A stretch of DNA of 63,910 nt, taken from Entophlyctis helioformis (lineage: Eukaryota; Chytridiomycota; Chytridiomycetes; Chytridiales; Chytriomycetaceae). The stretch lies in NCBI GenBank assembly GCA_025526915.1, contig JAHLKH010000162.1, positions 1-63,910 on the forward strand, in the 5' to 3' direction. Each line of letters opens with the position of its first letter. Positions within the stretch are counted from its first letter, which is position 1. The position numbers and the translations under genes were made by a program. Below are positions 24,893 to 35,811 of the stretch, piece after piece. The notes under the pieces are model-generated. The model saw nothing but the letters and a program-made list of their open reading frames with translations. It was not told where the DNA came from and did no database searches.

Positions 24893-25994
24893 ATGCCCGT
24901 CTGTATCGAATGCGGCGAGCCCGTCAACAACCTCTACATCGAGTACGGCCGCGGAAACATCAAGCTGCTGCAATGTGTGAGCATCCACCTGCATGCATCT
25001 GCCTACGCACACATCCACCTGCCCGCCAGCTGCTAACAGCCTGCACAGGACAAGTGCCAGACGTTCGCCGACAAGTACCTCGAGTACGACTTTGTCATCA
25101 TCTTCATCGACATGCTGCTCCACAAGCGGCCCGTCTACCGCCACCTGCTGTTCAACCGGCTCTCCTACACGCCGGCTGGCTGGAACGTATGCCTGCTGCC
25201 TGCCGCTTGTGTGCCGCATCCGTCTGCTCACACCTGCCACCAACACCTGCAACCGACAGAGCGGGCTGGTCAAGCTCGCCATTCTTCTCGTGCTGTTTGA
25301 AGTCTGTGGGTGCCAGGTGGACATGTCATGCCGTGCCACAGACAGACATGCCATGGACAGACAGACTTGCGACCAAAGGCACGGCTGACACACACTGCGG
25401 TGGCTGCATGCAGACATGAAGTGGTTTCGGCTGGATCGCATGGACAAGGCCGTCGCGCCAGCACACGTCGCTCTCCATGCACAGTACATCTACATCCTCG
25501 GCATCTGTGCGATCGGTGTGTCTCTCTTCTCGTCCTTCCTCTCTCGTCACTCGCGTCGCTCACAACCACAACCATCGCAACAGAAACGTTCATGTTCCAT
25601 TTAGGCGTGCGGCTATGCGCCGGCATCGTAACGCGCGGCACACTGACCCGCCAGCAGTACAACCAAATGTCCATGGCTCTCGTGGTGTCGAGTTTCGGCA
25701 AGATCCTGCTCATCGTGATGGTGGTGTGGGACTATGGCAACCTGGACCCGTCGTTCCTGGTCAACGTGCTCGTGTGCACATCGAATATGGAGGCATTGTC
25801 TGGTACGTGGTTGCAGGATATGCGAGCAGAGAGGGTTGGCGCGGCCTGCTTATTCCACCTGCGTCGTTACAGTGTTTCTCAAGACGCGGTTCGCGACCAC
25901 GTTTGCCGTGCTGGGCACAGGCATGCTGTTCAAGCTGGGAGCGCAGTACTGCATCCGCAAGTACGATCCCAACATTGAATTGACATTTATTTGA
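24893..25994 (+). CDS. ARV1: ARV1 lipid-homeostasis membrane protein
   Basis: Exons 24893-24976, 25049-25186, 25260-25305, 25414-25515, 25584-25802, 25873-25994; 236 aa, phases consistent. The N-terminal zinc ribbon is clear: CIEC (4-7), LLQC (28) and DKC (31), with NLYIEYGRGNIKL between, followed by FADKYLEYDFVIIFIDMLL and HLLFNRL, the Arv1 homology domain. Several hydrophobic segments follow (around 75-100, 120-150, 165-195, 210-225). Arv1 lies in the ER and is needed for normal sterol distribution and GPI precursor handling; the mechanism is debated. Convergent with the HNT1 gene. Confidence 0.93.
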
Positions 25995-26101
25995 TCCATG
26001 GACGGGAGGATGCTGGCCAGGGGACCGGCGGATGCAAGACGCCAGCTGGAGTAAGAGTATCCGGCTGGAAAGAGGGCCATGTGGCGGGCATGCTGGCGGG
26101 T

Positions 26102-27190
26102 TTAGAGACGCGCGATCTTGGCCGACAGGTCCTTGGCAATAGCAGCGAGCTCCTCGTGGTTGGGCGGCTGCATCTCCCACTCGATGCCCAGACCCTCGCT
26201 CTCGGTCTTGGGGATGATGTGGAAATGCACATGGTCGACTGTCGGCAGCGTCACGCGAGATGTTATCAGCACGACACGACACGGCATGACACAGTACGGC
26301 ACAACAAAAGGTGTCGATGGGTGCATATTTACCAGCCTGGTGGGCGAGACGGCCGTTGTTCTGGAGATGGCCATGGGCGTGAGCAGGGCATGGATGGATG
26401 GAGACGATCAGGAATGCGATGGATGGATGGACGCACCTGGAGAACGTTGTAGTTGGCGGGGTGCAAAGCCGTGGCGACCTTCTTGGCCGCAGGCAGGAGA
26501 GCAGCGAGCGACTCGTCAGGCAGCTCGTGCATGAACTGGGCGTGATCTGCGTCATGGATCGGTTGAGGCGAGTCAGCCAGTCAGTCAGTCAGCCAGCCAG
26601 CCAGTCAGAAGCATGACGGTGGATGGCACGTACGCTTGGGGATGACGAGCTGCATCGTTGTTGGCGTGTGCGACGGATCAGCCACTCATCCAGCCACAGC
26701 GCTCGAACGTCAAGCGTCACTTACAGCCTGTCAGGGGCAGCCGGCGTGAGTGAGTGAGTGAGTGAGTCGGCAGGCAGGCAGGCAGGCAGATGCACAGCGA
26801 CAGGCAAGAGCAAGGCAGACGTACATGGCCCTTGCTGATGGGGTTGATGTCCATGAAGGCATACACGAGCTCGTTCTCAAACACCTTGTGGCTGGGAATA
26901 GCGCCCTGCAGAGGTCGTACCGGCAGAGACCGTGTGGGCAGAGGCCATATGGGCACAGGCCCGCCACCCCTCGTCAGTTGCCTGCCAGGCAGCAGTGCAG
27001 TGCAGCGCAGCGCAGTGCACAGAGCGCTGTATGGCCCACCTTGATAATCTGTGGAGCGGCCAGGAGTACGAGTGCGCAGAGGTCAGCGGCAGTAGGCGAG
27101 CAGACAGGCACGCAGGCAAGCAGGCAGGCAGGCACGCAGGCAGGCACGCAGGCAGGCAGGCACCTTGCAGAAGATGCAGTTGGCCGACAT
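26102..27190 (-). CDS. HNT1: HIT-family nucleotide hydrolase (Hnt1/HINT), with 3-nt and 9-nt microexons
   Basis: Eight exons: 27190-27164, 27048-27040 (9 nt), 26905-26825, 26727-26725 (3 nt), 26649-26634 (16 nt), 26546-26437, 26360-26333 (28 nt), 26238-26102; exactly 136 codons. The spliced protein reads CIFCK-IIK-GAIPSHKVFEN...KGH-A-LVIPKHHAQF..., a textbook HINT. The zinc cysteines are at 5 and 8, and the histidine triad HVHFH is at 94-98. The family hydrolyses AMP-lysine and related phosphoramidates. The 3-nt exon (GCT) has acceptor CTGACAG and donor GTAAGT and supplies the single residue between KGH and LVIPK that the fold requires. The start lies 26 bp from the divergent CEP76 start. Confidence 0.92.
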
Positions 27191-27216
27191 GCTTGACTTA
27201 ACGAGATTGCAGAGAG
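27191..27216. promoter_or_regulatory. 26-bp divergent intergenic region HNT1/CEP76
   Basis: The two start codons are 26 bp apart, leaving no room for two independent core promoters with leaders; transcription start sites may lie inside the opposite gene or in an upstream exon. Confidence 0.6.
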
Positions 27217-30200
27217 ATGAGCAGCGTCGCGGTTGGTCGTGCAACAGTCGGAGGTGCAAGTGGTGGTGCAAGTGGTGGTGCAAGTGGAGGTGCAAGTGCA
27301 GGACAGGACGACGAGACCGTCGCCCGGCTGCGCGGCATGATAGCGTCTCAGCTGCGCTTGGAAGGTGCGGCGCTGCCTGTGTGCCTGCCTGCCTGCCTGC
27401 CTGCCTGCGAGCGAGCGAGCGTGTCGGCCCGTTGAAGCCGCGCTCGGATGCTTCTGGACGACTGACACGCCGGACAAGACCTGCAGGCGGTGGTCGGCAC
27501 TCTAGCGTCGCAGCAGGCGGCCGGTGCCGACGGCGCTGCGCTGCGAGACCGCGAGGAAAAGGTGACGCGGCCGTCCCGTCGCGCTGCTCCGCCGTGGCTG
27601 CCGTCCCGCTCAGACCGGCTCTGACCAGCATGCGATGCGCTGCGCTGCGATGCCGCGTCCGACAGATCAAGGCTGCACTCGCGACGTCTGGCCTGATCGA
27701 TAGGCTTTCCGGCCAGGTCTACGACCGCATTCGGTACTACTGCCAGTCGTTTCCTGGCGCTGATCGATGCTGCCATGGGCAGCGTGGGCTGACTCATGGC
27801 CGTGACAGCGATAGCAAGACCAGCAAGCCTGAACAGAAGCAGCACCAGCAGCAGCACCAGCACCAACCGCAGCAGCAACAGCCACGGCAGCAGCAAGAAG
27901 AAAAGTACGACGATCTGGATGTCAAGCACTCCATCATTGACGAGACCGCCCAGCATCACAGTCGTAATGGAGCTACCAACGCGACAGGCTTGGCAGCAGC
28001 ATATGCAGTCCCGCGACTCAAACGCGGGTCCATGTACATCAGGATCAAGATCGAGCGCGGCAAAGCCTTTGTTGGCCAAGAAGACGTCCAAGAGGTGTAG
28101 ATTTGGATGCAGCCACAGCCTGTCCAAACCGCGCTCTGGCTAACATGCACGTATGTGTCTGCAAAGGATCCGACATCACGGCTGAGCGTGTGTCTGTGTT
28201 TTGGCGACCAGCGGTTTGCGTCTCAGCCGATCATGAGTCAGATGGAGCCCGCCTTTGGCGCCGAATGTCTCTTTGAACTCCATGCAAGTCGACCTCCCTT
28301 TGTCTGTGGCCGCCATGCCCGCTCACTGCTGACACGCACCGTGTGCATCGTGGCAGCGCAAAGACCTGGTTCTCCTTGCCGATGCACCGCGGCTGATCCA
28401 TGTGGCTGTCATCCGCACCGATGTCGCTCACCACCGATCCGTTGTCGGCACCGCACAGCTCGAGTGGCGCAAAGTGCTCTATGCGGGCACCGCATCGGCT
28501 GTGGTTGAGGTCAAGGAACTCTCCAACACTCAGATGTCGACGGGCGTGCTTGAGTTGCGGTTCGAGCTGGTCCCTGCACAGCTCTACCTCTTGTCGCGCG
28601 ACGAAGTCGAGTTTCACGTAAGACTTTGTTGGGCCGATAGTCGTGGTCGTGGTCGCAGTGGACTGGTTGCAAGCGTGTTGCTGACGCGATTGGCGGTGGG
28701 TGCAGATACAACGCGATGAACGGCGGGACTCTGAAGCCAACCGACTGTTTTTCGTGTATGCCAAGCAGGTAGGCGGAAGACGATGCATTCGTTGCCATGC
28801 AATCGCAAAACTTAAGAGTGGATGGCCGTGTGGCAGTGGTGGAGCGACTTTCTGCAAGTGCGGCCAAGCCATGCCGATAGGCTCGTCAAGCTGTTTGCAC
28901 ACAACGAGATGGGCAAGAAGGAGCCCGTCACCAACTTTGTGACGCCTATTCGAAGCCGGTGGATCGAGAGCCCGCGGCATGCCGCACGCTTTGTGTCTCT
29001 GCTTGGACACGACAAAGTGCGGTCCGTTGGCGAGTCGGGGTGAGTGGATGGTGGTCTGCTGTTGCGTGCCAAGAGTCGACATAGAGCTGGCTGGATGCGC
29101 TGGCTGGATGCGCTGACCGAGATGACAGCAAGATGGAGGTGTGGCAGCATCTGAATACCGTGTTATCTGCAGGCAAAGGCGACACGCACGACCGCGCATT
29201 GCTCTTATGCAATCTCTTTCTGGGTACATCCATTGTATCGACGGCATGGATGGACTGCGAGCCTGTGGACTGACGGGCTCCTCGTCACACGGCAGGATTC
29301 TCAATTGACGCATTTGTGACACTTGGTGTCGACAAGAACAATCTAGCGCACGCATGGGTCACAACTATCGATCATCTCGGGCACGTGTCGTTTTGGGAAT
29401 CCCTCACGGGCATCGAGTACAGGCAGACGGCCAAACACCACTTCCGCGCCATCGGCTGCTGCTTCAATGCCGACTCGTTTTATGCGAATATCCAGGCATC
29501 CGACGCGGCAGATCGTGTCGACATGGTGTTCATGGACGCTGCCAAATGGAAGGCGCTCTCCAAAGATGCAATTCAGTCTATGAAACGGTGCGCATGTGCT
29601 TTCATCTTGCTTTGATGTGTGCTGTGGGCACTGGAGATCTGCTGACACTGCGACGTGCAGGCTCGGCGCTGCGACCACCACAACCTCGTCGTCACTGTCG
29701 CTGTTCAGGCTCGAGCCGTGTCTGCTCAAAGACACGGTCATGCAAGAGACGGAGATGGAGCAAGGGCTGCGGCAGTATATTGGCAACTACCGCGAAGACC
29801 ACAATCTGACGACGGTCTGGGACGACGACCTGGGGCATTTGCTCGGCCAGTCGCTGTGGTCGTACGAGTTGCAGAAGCTGCTGGGTCCTCAAGGCGTGGC
29901 GGCCGCTGTAGAGGACTTTCAAGCAGGCATCAAGCGATCTATTCCCGAGGGCCACACGTTCAAGGTGGCTTGCCTTGACCTTGCTGGTGCAATGCCGAGT
30001 GGAAGTGGTGGTTGCAGGCTGACACGATGGTTGGCGTTTGGCGTCGTAGGGGTTTCCGTGCCAGTTCAACCACTGGCACACGAGCCGCGCGTTTTCGACG
30101 CTCATCAAGGCCAAGCCGTGCAAGGAGATCGTGCAGACCACAGGCGACAAGGTGCGCTTTGCGGTGCGCGTGCGCATCTTTGCGTATCCAGAGACGGTTG

Positions 30201-30253
30201 TGGCGTGCTGGGTCATGGTCGGCGTGCGGTTCCAGTCGCTGTCTGCCTCCTAG
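27217..30253 (+). CDS. CEP76: CEP76 centriolar protein (C2 plus transglutaminase-like)
   Basis: Exons 27217-27378, 27487-27561, 27666-28094, 28167-28283, 28357-28617, 28706-28768, 28837-29039, 29129-29223, 29296-29587, 29661-29964, 30065-30253; about 729 aa. Exon 3 may hold an in-frame 75-nt intron (27734-27808), giving about 704 aa, and the exon 1/2 junction has an alternative (27364/27506). Intron 28284-28356 is GC-AG. Landmarks: an N-terminal helical segment, IKAALATSGLIDRL, Gln-rich linker, a C2-like domain (SMYIRIKIERGKAF, FGDQRFASQPI), FFVYAKQWWSDFLQ, RHAARFVSLLG, then a transglutaminase-like core with HAWVTTIDHLGHVSFWESLTG. The usual GDC of the core is GDT here, so the catalytic cysteine position is Thr; CEP76 is regarded as non-enzymatic. 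It limits centriole reduplication in animals; here it probably serves the basal body. Confidence 0.9.
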
Positions 30254-30450
30254 TCATGGCCGTCCTCTTGGCCGTTACTTGGCCAGCAGTCGCTTTGCTG
30301 ATTGTGTGCTGATCTGCCCAACAAAGAGTCCACGTAGGGTTGATAATGGCATGCATTAAACTACACAAAAGGATGACGATGACAAGAATGAGGAGGAGGA
30401 CAAGAATGATGCGAATGAGGAGGAGGAGGGGGGCCGGCACGACAGCAAGA

Positions 30451-31527
30451 TCAGTTGAATCCCTTGGCCGCAAGCACAGACTCGGTGAGGGTCCACAGCC
30501 GCTCGGCGCGGTTGTCGACCTTGATCTTGGACAGATCCCACGGCTTGAGGTTGCTTCTGAATCCCGAGTTGTTGGCAATCTCGCTGGCAGGAGCCGTGCA
30601 GGCGTAGATCTGCGCCTTGGCGCCTTCTTCGGGGCTCGAGGCAAACGTCCAGGCCAAGTTGCGGAAGATGGCCGTCGCAAAGCCCTTGCCGTCTGCCTTG
30701 GCGACAGCGCCAGTCAGCACCGCGCCAGGCTCGGTCACGACCGCGACGACGCCGTCCTTGCCCCACTTTTCTGCGATCGCCTGGGACGTGAGGATCACGC
30801 AGGTCTTGGACATGGCAAAGTTGGTCTGCGCGGGTGATTGCCAATCGATAGTCAGCCTCGTTGTGCTGTGAGGGCTCGACAGCTGTGCCACACGCGACCT
30901 ACCAGATCGGAATAGGTGGCCTTGTCATTCCATGCCTCGAGCGTTGGGTAGAAGCCGCCCTTGGGTGCCGCAAAGACACTGCCAGCCGACACGGACACGA
31001 CTCTGGTCTTGGAGGCCCGGATGGTCGACTCGAGGCGCTTGAGCATGTAAAAGTGCGCAACGTGGTTGACGGCCATGGCGGTCTCGATGCCGTCGACGGT
31101 CAGCCTGTGCTGGATCGCGCCAATGCCCGCGTTGAGCAGCAGGACATCGATCTTGGGAGCGGCTTCGGCGATGGCCAGCGACATCTCCTTGACCTGGGCG
31201 AGCGAGCCGAGGTCGGCATGCACGGGCACGATCTGGGTGTTGCCGGTCTTGGAGGTGATGTCGCGGGCCGCCGTGCTGGCGGACTCGTGCGAGCGGCCGT
31301 GGACAATCACACGAGCGCCTTTGGCGGCGAAGGCCATGGCGGACTGCAGGCCGAGTCCGTTGGTGGCACCCTGGTGATATACATGCATGCATTGCATGCG
31401 TGTGAGCAGGCTGTCTGTTTGTCTGCATGAGTCGAGACGAGACGGTTGTTGCAGCAGCGGCACACACCGTGACGACGAAGGTCTTGCCGGTGAGGTCGGC
31501 GATGTTGGCGGCAGAGAACTTGGACAT
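30451..31527 (-). CDS. Short-chain dehydrogenase/reductase with Phe at the catalytic Tyr position
   Basis: Exons 31527-31468, 31370-30903, 30825-30451; 300 aa. The Rossmann motif TGATNGLG (20-27), the R/H-rich VIVHGRS after beta-2, LLLNAGIG, and VNHVAHFYML are typical of the retinol-dehydrogenase/WWOX-like extended SDR group. The active-site YxxxK reads NFAMSK, so Phe179 replaces Tyr and Lys183 is kept; the serine segment VSVSAGSVF is present. The junction at Leu176/Thr177 is a clean GTAGGT...CGCAG intron, so the change is not a splice artefact. Substrate unknown; loss of the proton-donating Tyr would impair ordinary oxidoreduction, so the protein may be a binding or regulatory homologue. Its start is 748 bp from the divergent RRM gene. 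Confidence 0.85.
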
Positions 31528-32275
31528 GTTGTGTTTGGTTGGTGTGTTGGTCGGTGTGTTGGTGTGTTGGTTGGTGGGGGCAAGGCAAGTGGCTTTTATA
31601 GGATGTTGGGCAGTGCAGCCCGCGTGCCTGCACGAGCGTGGCGGCCGCTCAGCCGTCTGCAACAGGCGGCCGCTGGGTCGAATGGGTATGGGCGGGCTGG
31701 CGGCCGCCGTCGGTCAGTTTGGCGGCCGCCATTGCGCAGCGGCCGCGGGTGACGTGTCTTGAAACAGCCGCCTGTCGGCCCGAGATCTGGCGTTGGTGGA
31801 CAGGCGGCTGGCCGCACAGGACAGGGCTATGCCAAGCCACGACCACAGAGTGATCGCCTTGGTGCTGTTGGCATGCAGCCGCCTGGCAACATCCCACAGC
31901 AAACGATCGGTGGCACTGCCGATCGCCTTGCGTGGATGCGCAGGTGGTCCAAGACGCAAGGTGCACCTGCACAGGTGGGCCTGCGTGTCCCGGCCTCGCT
32001 GCGACGATCGCTGCCTGCACGCCGCAGTATCGCCCACCTGCGCAGTCCCAACAGCCGTCACCAGCGATGCGAGCGCCGATCCACTGTCCATCAGTTGCCC
32101 GCCAGCCATCGCCCTGCTTTTGCACGTTGTTTTGGCCAGCAGCCGCTGCGCTTTGCCCGCCATCCGAAAACTTCTTCAGTGAGTCGCCGCCGCTCGCTGC
32201 TGTGCGCTGGCCCGCGGCCCGTTCCGCTGCTGACTCAGTCCGCCTGCCCGTGCCGTGTCCCCCACAGCATCAAAC
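31528..32275. other. Divergent intergenic region, dehydrogenase/RRM gene
   Basis: 748 bp, the longest divergent gap in the alternating block. It has GTTGGTGTG repeats near 31540-31575 directly upstream of the dehydrogenase and several GGCGGCCGC-type palindromes between 31640 and 31745. Open frames here have no recognisable motif. Confidence 0.5.
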
Positions 32276-33294
32276 ATGAACCGCAGACCCGAGGCCGCCC
32301 CTGGAACCAAGTGCTTTGGTAAGTGCCCCCTCTGCCTGCCTACCTGCCTGCCTGCGTGTCTGCCTCTGCCTGCCTCTCCGCCCCGCCCCGCCCACCGTGT
32401 CCCACCTCCTGTCGCTTGCTGCGTGCCCAGCCGGCTTGAACGCTTTTTCTTCTCGAGTGTCGCAGTGTGCCTCAGCGTGCCTCACGGCGTGCCACGCAGC
32501 AACGTCGGACGTCTCCGCCTCTGAGCCGGACTGCCTGCCACTGTGCTGCCTGCCACTGTGTTGCTCGCCACGCCACACACTCCTGCTGCTGCTGCTGCTG
32601 CTGCCGTTGCTGCTGCTGCCGTCCGCCACCCTCCTGCTTGTTCACCTGCCTGCCTGCACCCTTGTCATCGCCTGGCCCTCCTCGCCAGCTGGCACTAGCG
32701 CGCTGCTGCTGCAGAGCCTGGCAGACGCCTGCAGCCACCGCCGCACCCGCTGGCCTTGTCTCTGTCCCGCACCGCAGCGCCGCTTCTCCCTGCCTGTCCA
32801 CAGTCGTTCCCGCCCGCCCCCCTCGATGGCCGCCGTGGACCATCGATTCTGCACATCACTCAATCGCCGCCATCGGCGCATCGATCCCTTCCAGCCCCTT
32901 GTTCCGAACGTCCGAGCTGCAGTGACTAACATCCCGCCTCTCCCGACCACCTCTCCTGTCTGCAGTTGGCAACCTCTCGTGGGGCACTGACAACCAGTCG
33001 CTCTACAACTCGTTCGGCCAGTTCGGTACCGTCACTGACGCCATCGTCCTCAAGGACCGCGAGACCGGCCGCTCGCGTGGCTTCGGCTTCGTCACCTTTG
33101 CCACCCCCGAGGAGGCCAACGCCGCCATCGCCTCCATGGACAACCAGGAGCTTGACGGCCGCCAGATCCGCGTCAACCTCGCCAACGACCGCCCCGCCGC
33201 TCCCCGCGGCTACGGCCAGCAGGGTGGCTTCCAGCAGCGCGGCTACGGCGAGCAGCAGGGTGGCTACAACGCCCCCGCTGACTACCAGCAGTAA
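32276..33294 (+). CDS. Small RRM protein (glycine-rich RNA-binding / CIRBP-like)
   Basis: Exons 32276-32318 and 32966-33294; 123 aa. One RRM: RNP2 is CFVGNLSW across the splice (codon 15), RNP1 is RGFGFVTF (52-59), followed by a short Gly/Gln/Tyr-rich tail (RGYGQQGGFQQRGYGEQQ). This is the class of small single-RRM chaperones that bind mRNA and often respond to cold or stress. Its intron (32319-32965, 647 nt) is five to eight times longer than most in the window; long conserved introns in such genes elsewhere serve in splicing-based autoregulation, which is only a possibility here. Confidence 0.9.
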
Positions 33295-33678
33295 ATTGCC
33301 CGTTGCGCCGCCTTGACCAGCCGCCGCAGCTTGCAGTCTCTCTCGCTCGATCCCGCCCTCTACTACCATCGCCACAAATGCCGTTGCTTCTCATTGTTTC
33401 TCGTTGCGTTTTCTGTCTCTTTTCGTCTCCGCGTCTAGTCCTCTGTGCCCGTGTCTGCAGCCTGTTCCCTTTGTCCCTCGTGCCCCTCGTCCGTCGTGCC
33501 CGCGTGATACCAGACATATGTACAGCATCATGAAATGAACTACCCATTGAAGGCCTGCAGTCTCCCATTCTCCTGCCGCGCATCTCTGCTGCCGACCTCG
33601 CCTGGATGCCCGTCTCACGGCTGTCCTGCTGCGGCTGGCCGTGGTTGACAGTGGGTCGCGCTTTTTACAGGGGGATTA
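33295..33678. other. Convergent 3' region between the RRM and TBC genes
   Basis: 384 bp between two stop codons; pyrimidine-rich (TCTCGTTGCG, TCTGTCTC-type), consistent with 3' untranslated sequence. No gene seen. Confidence 0.5.
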
Positions 33679-35733
33679 CTATTTGAGACGGTTGAGGTTT
33701 TCGTCAAGCGACGCATGGGATCGCTTGGCGCGTGCACGGAACTTGTCCACCTCTTCGCGCTTGATCTTGATCTTGAGACACGCAGCCATGAGCGCATCCG
33801 GGTCGACAAACTCGTGCGGCACCTGGAGCAGAAACGGCACAGCGTCCGACGCGCTCGGACAGTGCTTGAGCAGATATCCTGTGCAGCGTCCAAGGCCCGT
33901 GGTGTCAGCGGTCCATGGCCAGAGACGGGCGATGCGGGGACAGGATGGAGGAGCGCAGCAGAAAACAGCCACCTTTCTTAGTGGCCATGATGCCCAGCCC
34001 GACACGGAACAGCGCCTTGGGTCCATCGCAAAAGAACATGTCCCAGACACGCAGAACCGTGCGCCACGGCAGCGCCATGGTGTACAGCGTCAGGAACCAT
34101 TGCGTCATGTACGTCAGGGGCGACACCTCGATCTTGGCCTGCAGTTTCCCCCCAAAGGTCGGTCAGCGGACGCATCAAGGGCGGGGCGGAGGCGAAGCGT
34201 AGCAGTGAGATGGATGTGGCGCATCAACGCACCATGTGCCTGCCGAGCTGCTTGAGGTGCTTTTGCATGGCCAGCTCAAAGGCGGTAGCATCGACACGCA
34301 GCTCGTAGAGGTTGGCTGAATGGTATCCGGGTATGTAAAACTTGAGGGTTGCTGCCAGGAGCCAGAACGCATCCTGCGTGGTGGTGTCAGATGAGTTGAA
34401 CGCAGACGGGAAAGAACCGGCAGAGCGTGCATGCATACCTCGGGCGACATGCGCATGAGCAGCAGACCGACGAGCATGCCCATGCCTTGACAGTAGCCGA
34501 GCTCAGGATTGTACAGCGCGTATGCCCGCAACACCTTGCGCAGATTATGTTGTCCCTCGCCGCCCTTTTGCGCAAACATCATATGGTCTGCATTCAAGCC
34601 ACGTCAGCACACATGCCTGAACTCCACTCCTCCTCCCGCCCGCGAGATCCGCCCACGGTCGCAGGCTTACTTGGATAGCAGCGGTTGATGTCGCGCTCGA
34701 TAATGTCAAAGATGGACGGCGCGTCTGTGCTGCGCACCAGCGACTCGTACAGCCCAACCTCGCGGATCTTGTTCACGCCTGCCAGCATCATCCACACGTT
34801 GGCACGCACAGAGTCGGGTATCCCTTCTCGACAAAGCTTCTTGATCTGTTGCCAGGGGATAATGAGCATTGCCCACAGACAAGTGCCGATCCACTGCAAC
34901 AGCAGGGACAGGGACATGGACATGAACGCACCCGCATCTTCTTCTTGGACTTGGCCCATTCCCAGTCTTCCAGCATGCCGAGCCACTCTGTTTCCCGCTC
35001 GATAATGTGCTTTCGCTCGGACGATCTGCTCAGAGATGCATCGCCATCGCCATCGCCGTCGGCATTGCCATTACAATGCGTCCCACCGATTCATGTCAGT
35101 CAGGGCAGCACAGCAGCAGCCACTTGCCACACAGCACCAAACGGCTTACGTGACCGTCTGCGGCGTCGATGCATCCGAGGTACCCTCGTAGAACCCGTAC
35201 TCGTCAATGACCCGGTTCTTGTCAAAGACAGGCCCGTCCGGCGACGACGCCGTGGGAGAGCCGAGGCTCGGTGCCCGGCCGTCGTCGCTTGGTGGCGTCG
35301 TCTGGATCTGTGGCGGCCCCGGCCGCACAGGAGTGTCTTGGATGAGTGTGTCCTGGAACGCAGCGCTGTCCCTGCCCGGTGCGCCGAGCGACGAATGGGA
35401 TCCAGCGGCCAGCCCGTGGGCGAGAGCCGTGTCGATGCGCTGGCTGGTGCGGCGGTCCATATGCTCGACGGCACCCTCGTTGTCCTCGTCCTCGTCGTCG
35501 TCGGTGTGGTCGTCGCCGTACTCGATGCTGTTGCGGTTGCTGCGCAGCGAGACGGACGAGCTGCCCGTGGCGCTCTGCGGGTTGTACAGGCTGATGTTGG
35601 GCGGCAGCCTGAGGCCGGCAGCGTGGGCGGCTGCACGGGCGGCCTCGGACGCGGCCAGCGCTGCAGCCGCCGTCTCGGCAGCCGCCTCCTGAGCGCTGGC
35701 CAGGCCCGCGTAGTTTGTGTCGCCGCCTTGCAT
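33679..35733 (-). CDS. TBC-domain Rab GTPase-activating protein
   Basis: Exons 35733-35150, 35025-34932, 34845-34671, 34587-34439, 34373-34233, 34138-33973, 33878-33679; 502 aa. Residues 1-195 are disordered and acidic/Ser-rich (GDDHTDDDEDEDN). The TBC domain runs from IKKLCREGIPDSVRANVW (227) to about 440. It keeps both catalytic fingers: the IxxDxxR motif IERDINR with Arg281, and YCQG with Gln318. WFLTLYTMALPWRTVLRVWD is the conserved C-terminal TBC block. It should speed GTP hydrolysis by a Rab; the target is unknown, and the overall look is nearest TBC1D10/USP6NL-type proteins. The start could lie further upstream, since VGEVEIAKFEIVTPQFENG precedes Met in frame; it is 78 bp from the eL39 start. 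Confidence 0.88.
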
Positions 35734-35811
35734 CTGCGCGCCGTTTTCAAACTGCGGCGTGACGATTTCGAATTTGGCGATTTCGACTTCACCCACGTTC
35801 ACAAATCCCCG
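35734..35811. promoter_or_regulatory. 78-bp divergent intergenic region TBC/eL39
   Basis: Gap between the TBC start and the eL39 start. A ribosomal-protein promoter would be expected here and may extend into the TBC first exon. Confidence 0.45.

Noticed and set aside
27121..27160. CRISPR-like or other functional array in GGCAGGCA-type repeats
   Set aside because: Pure 4-bp simple repeats inside introns, without spacer structure.
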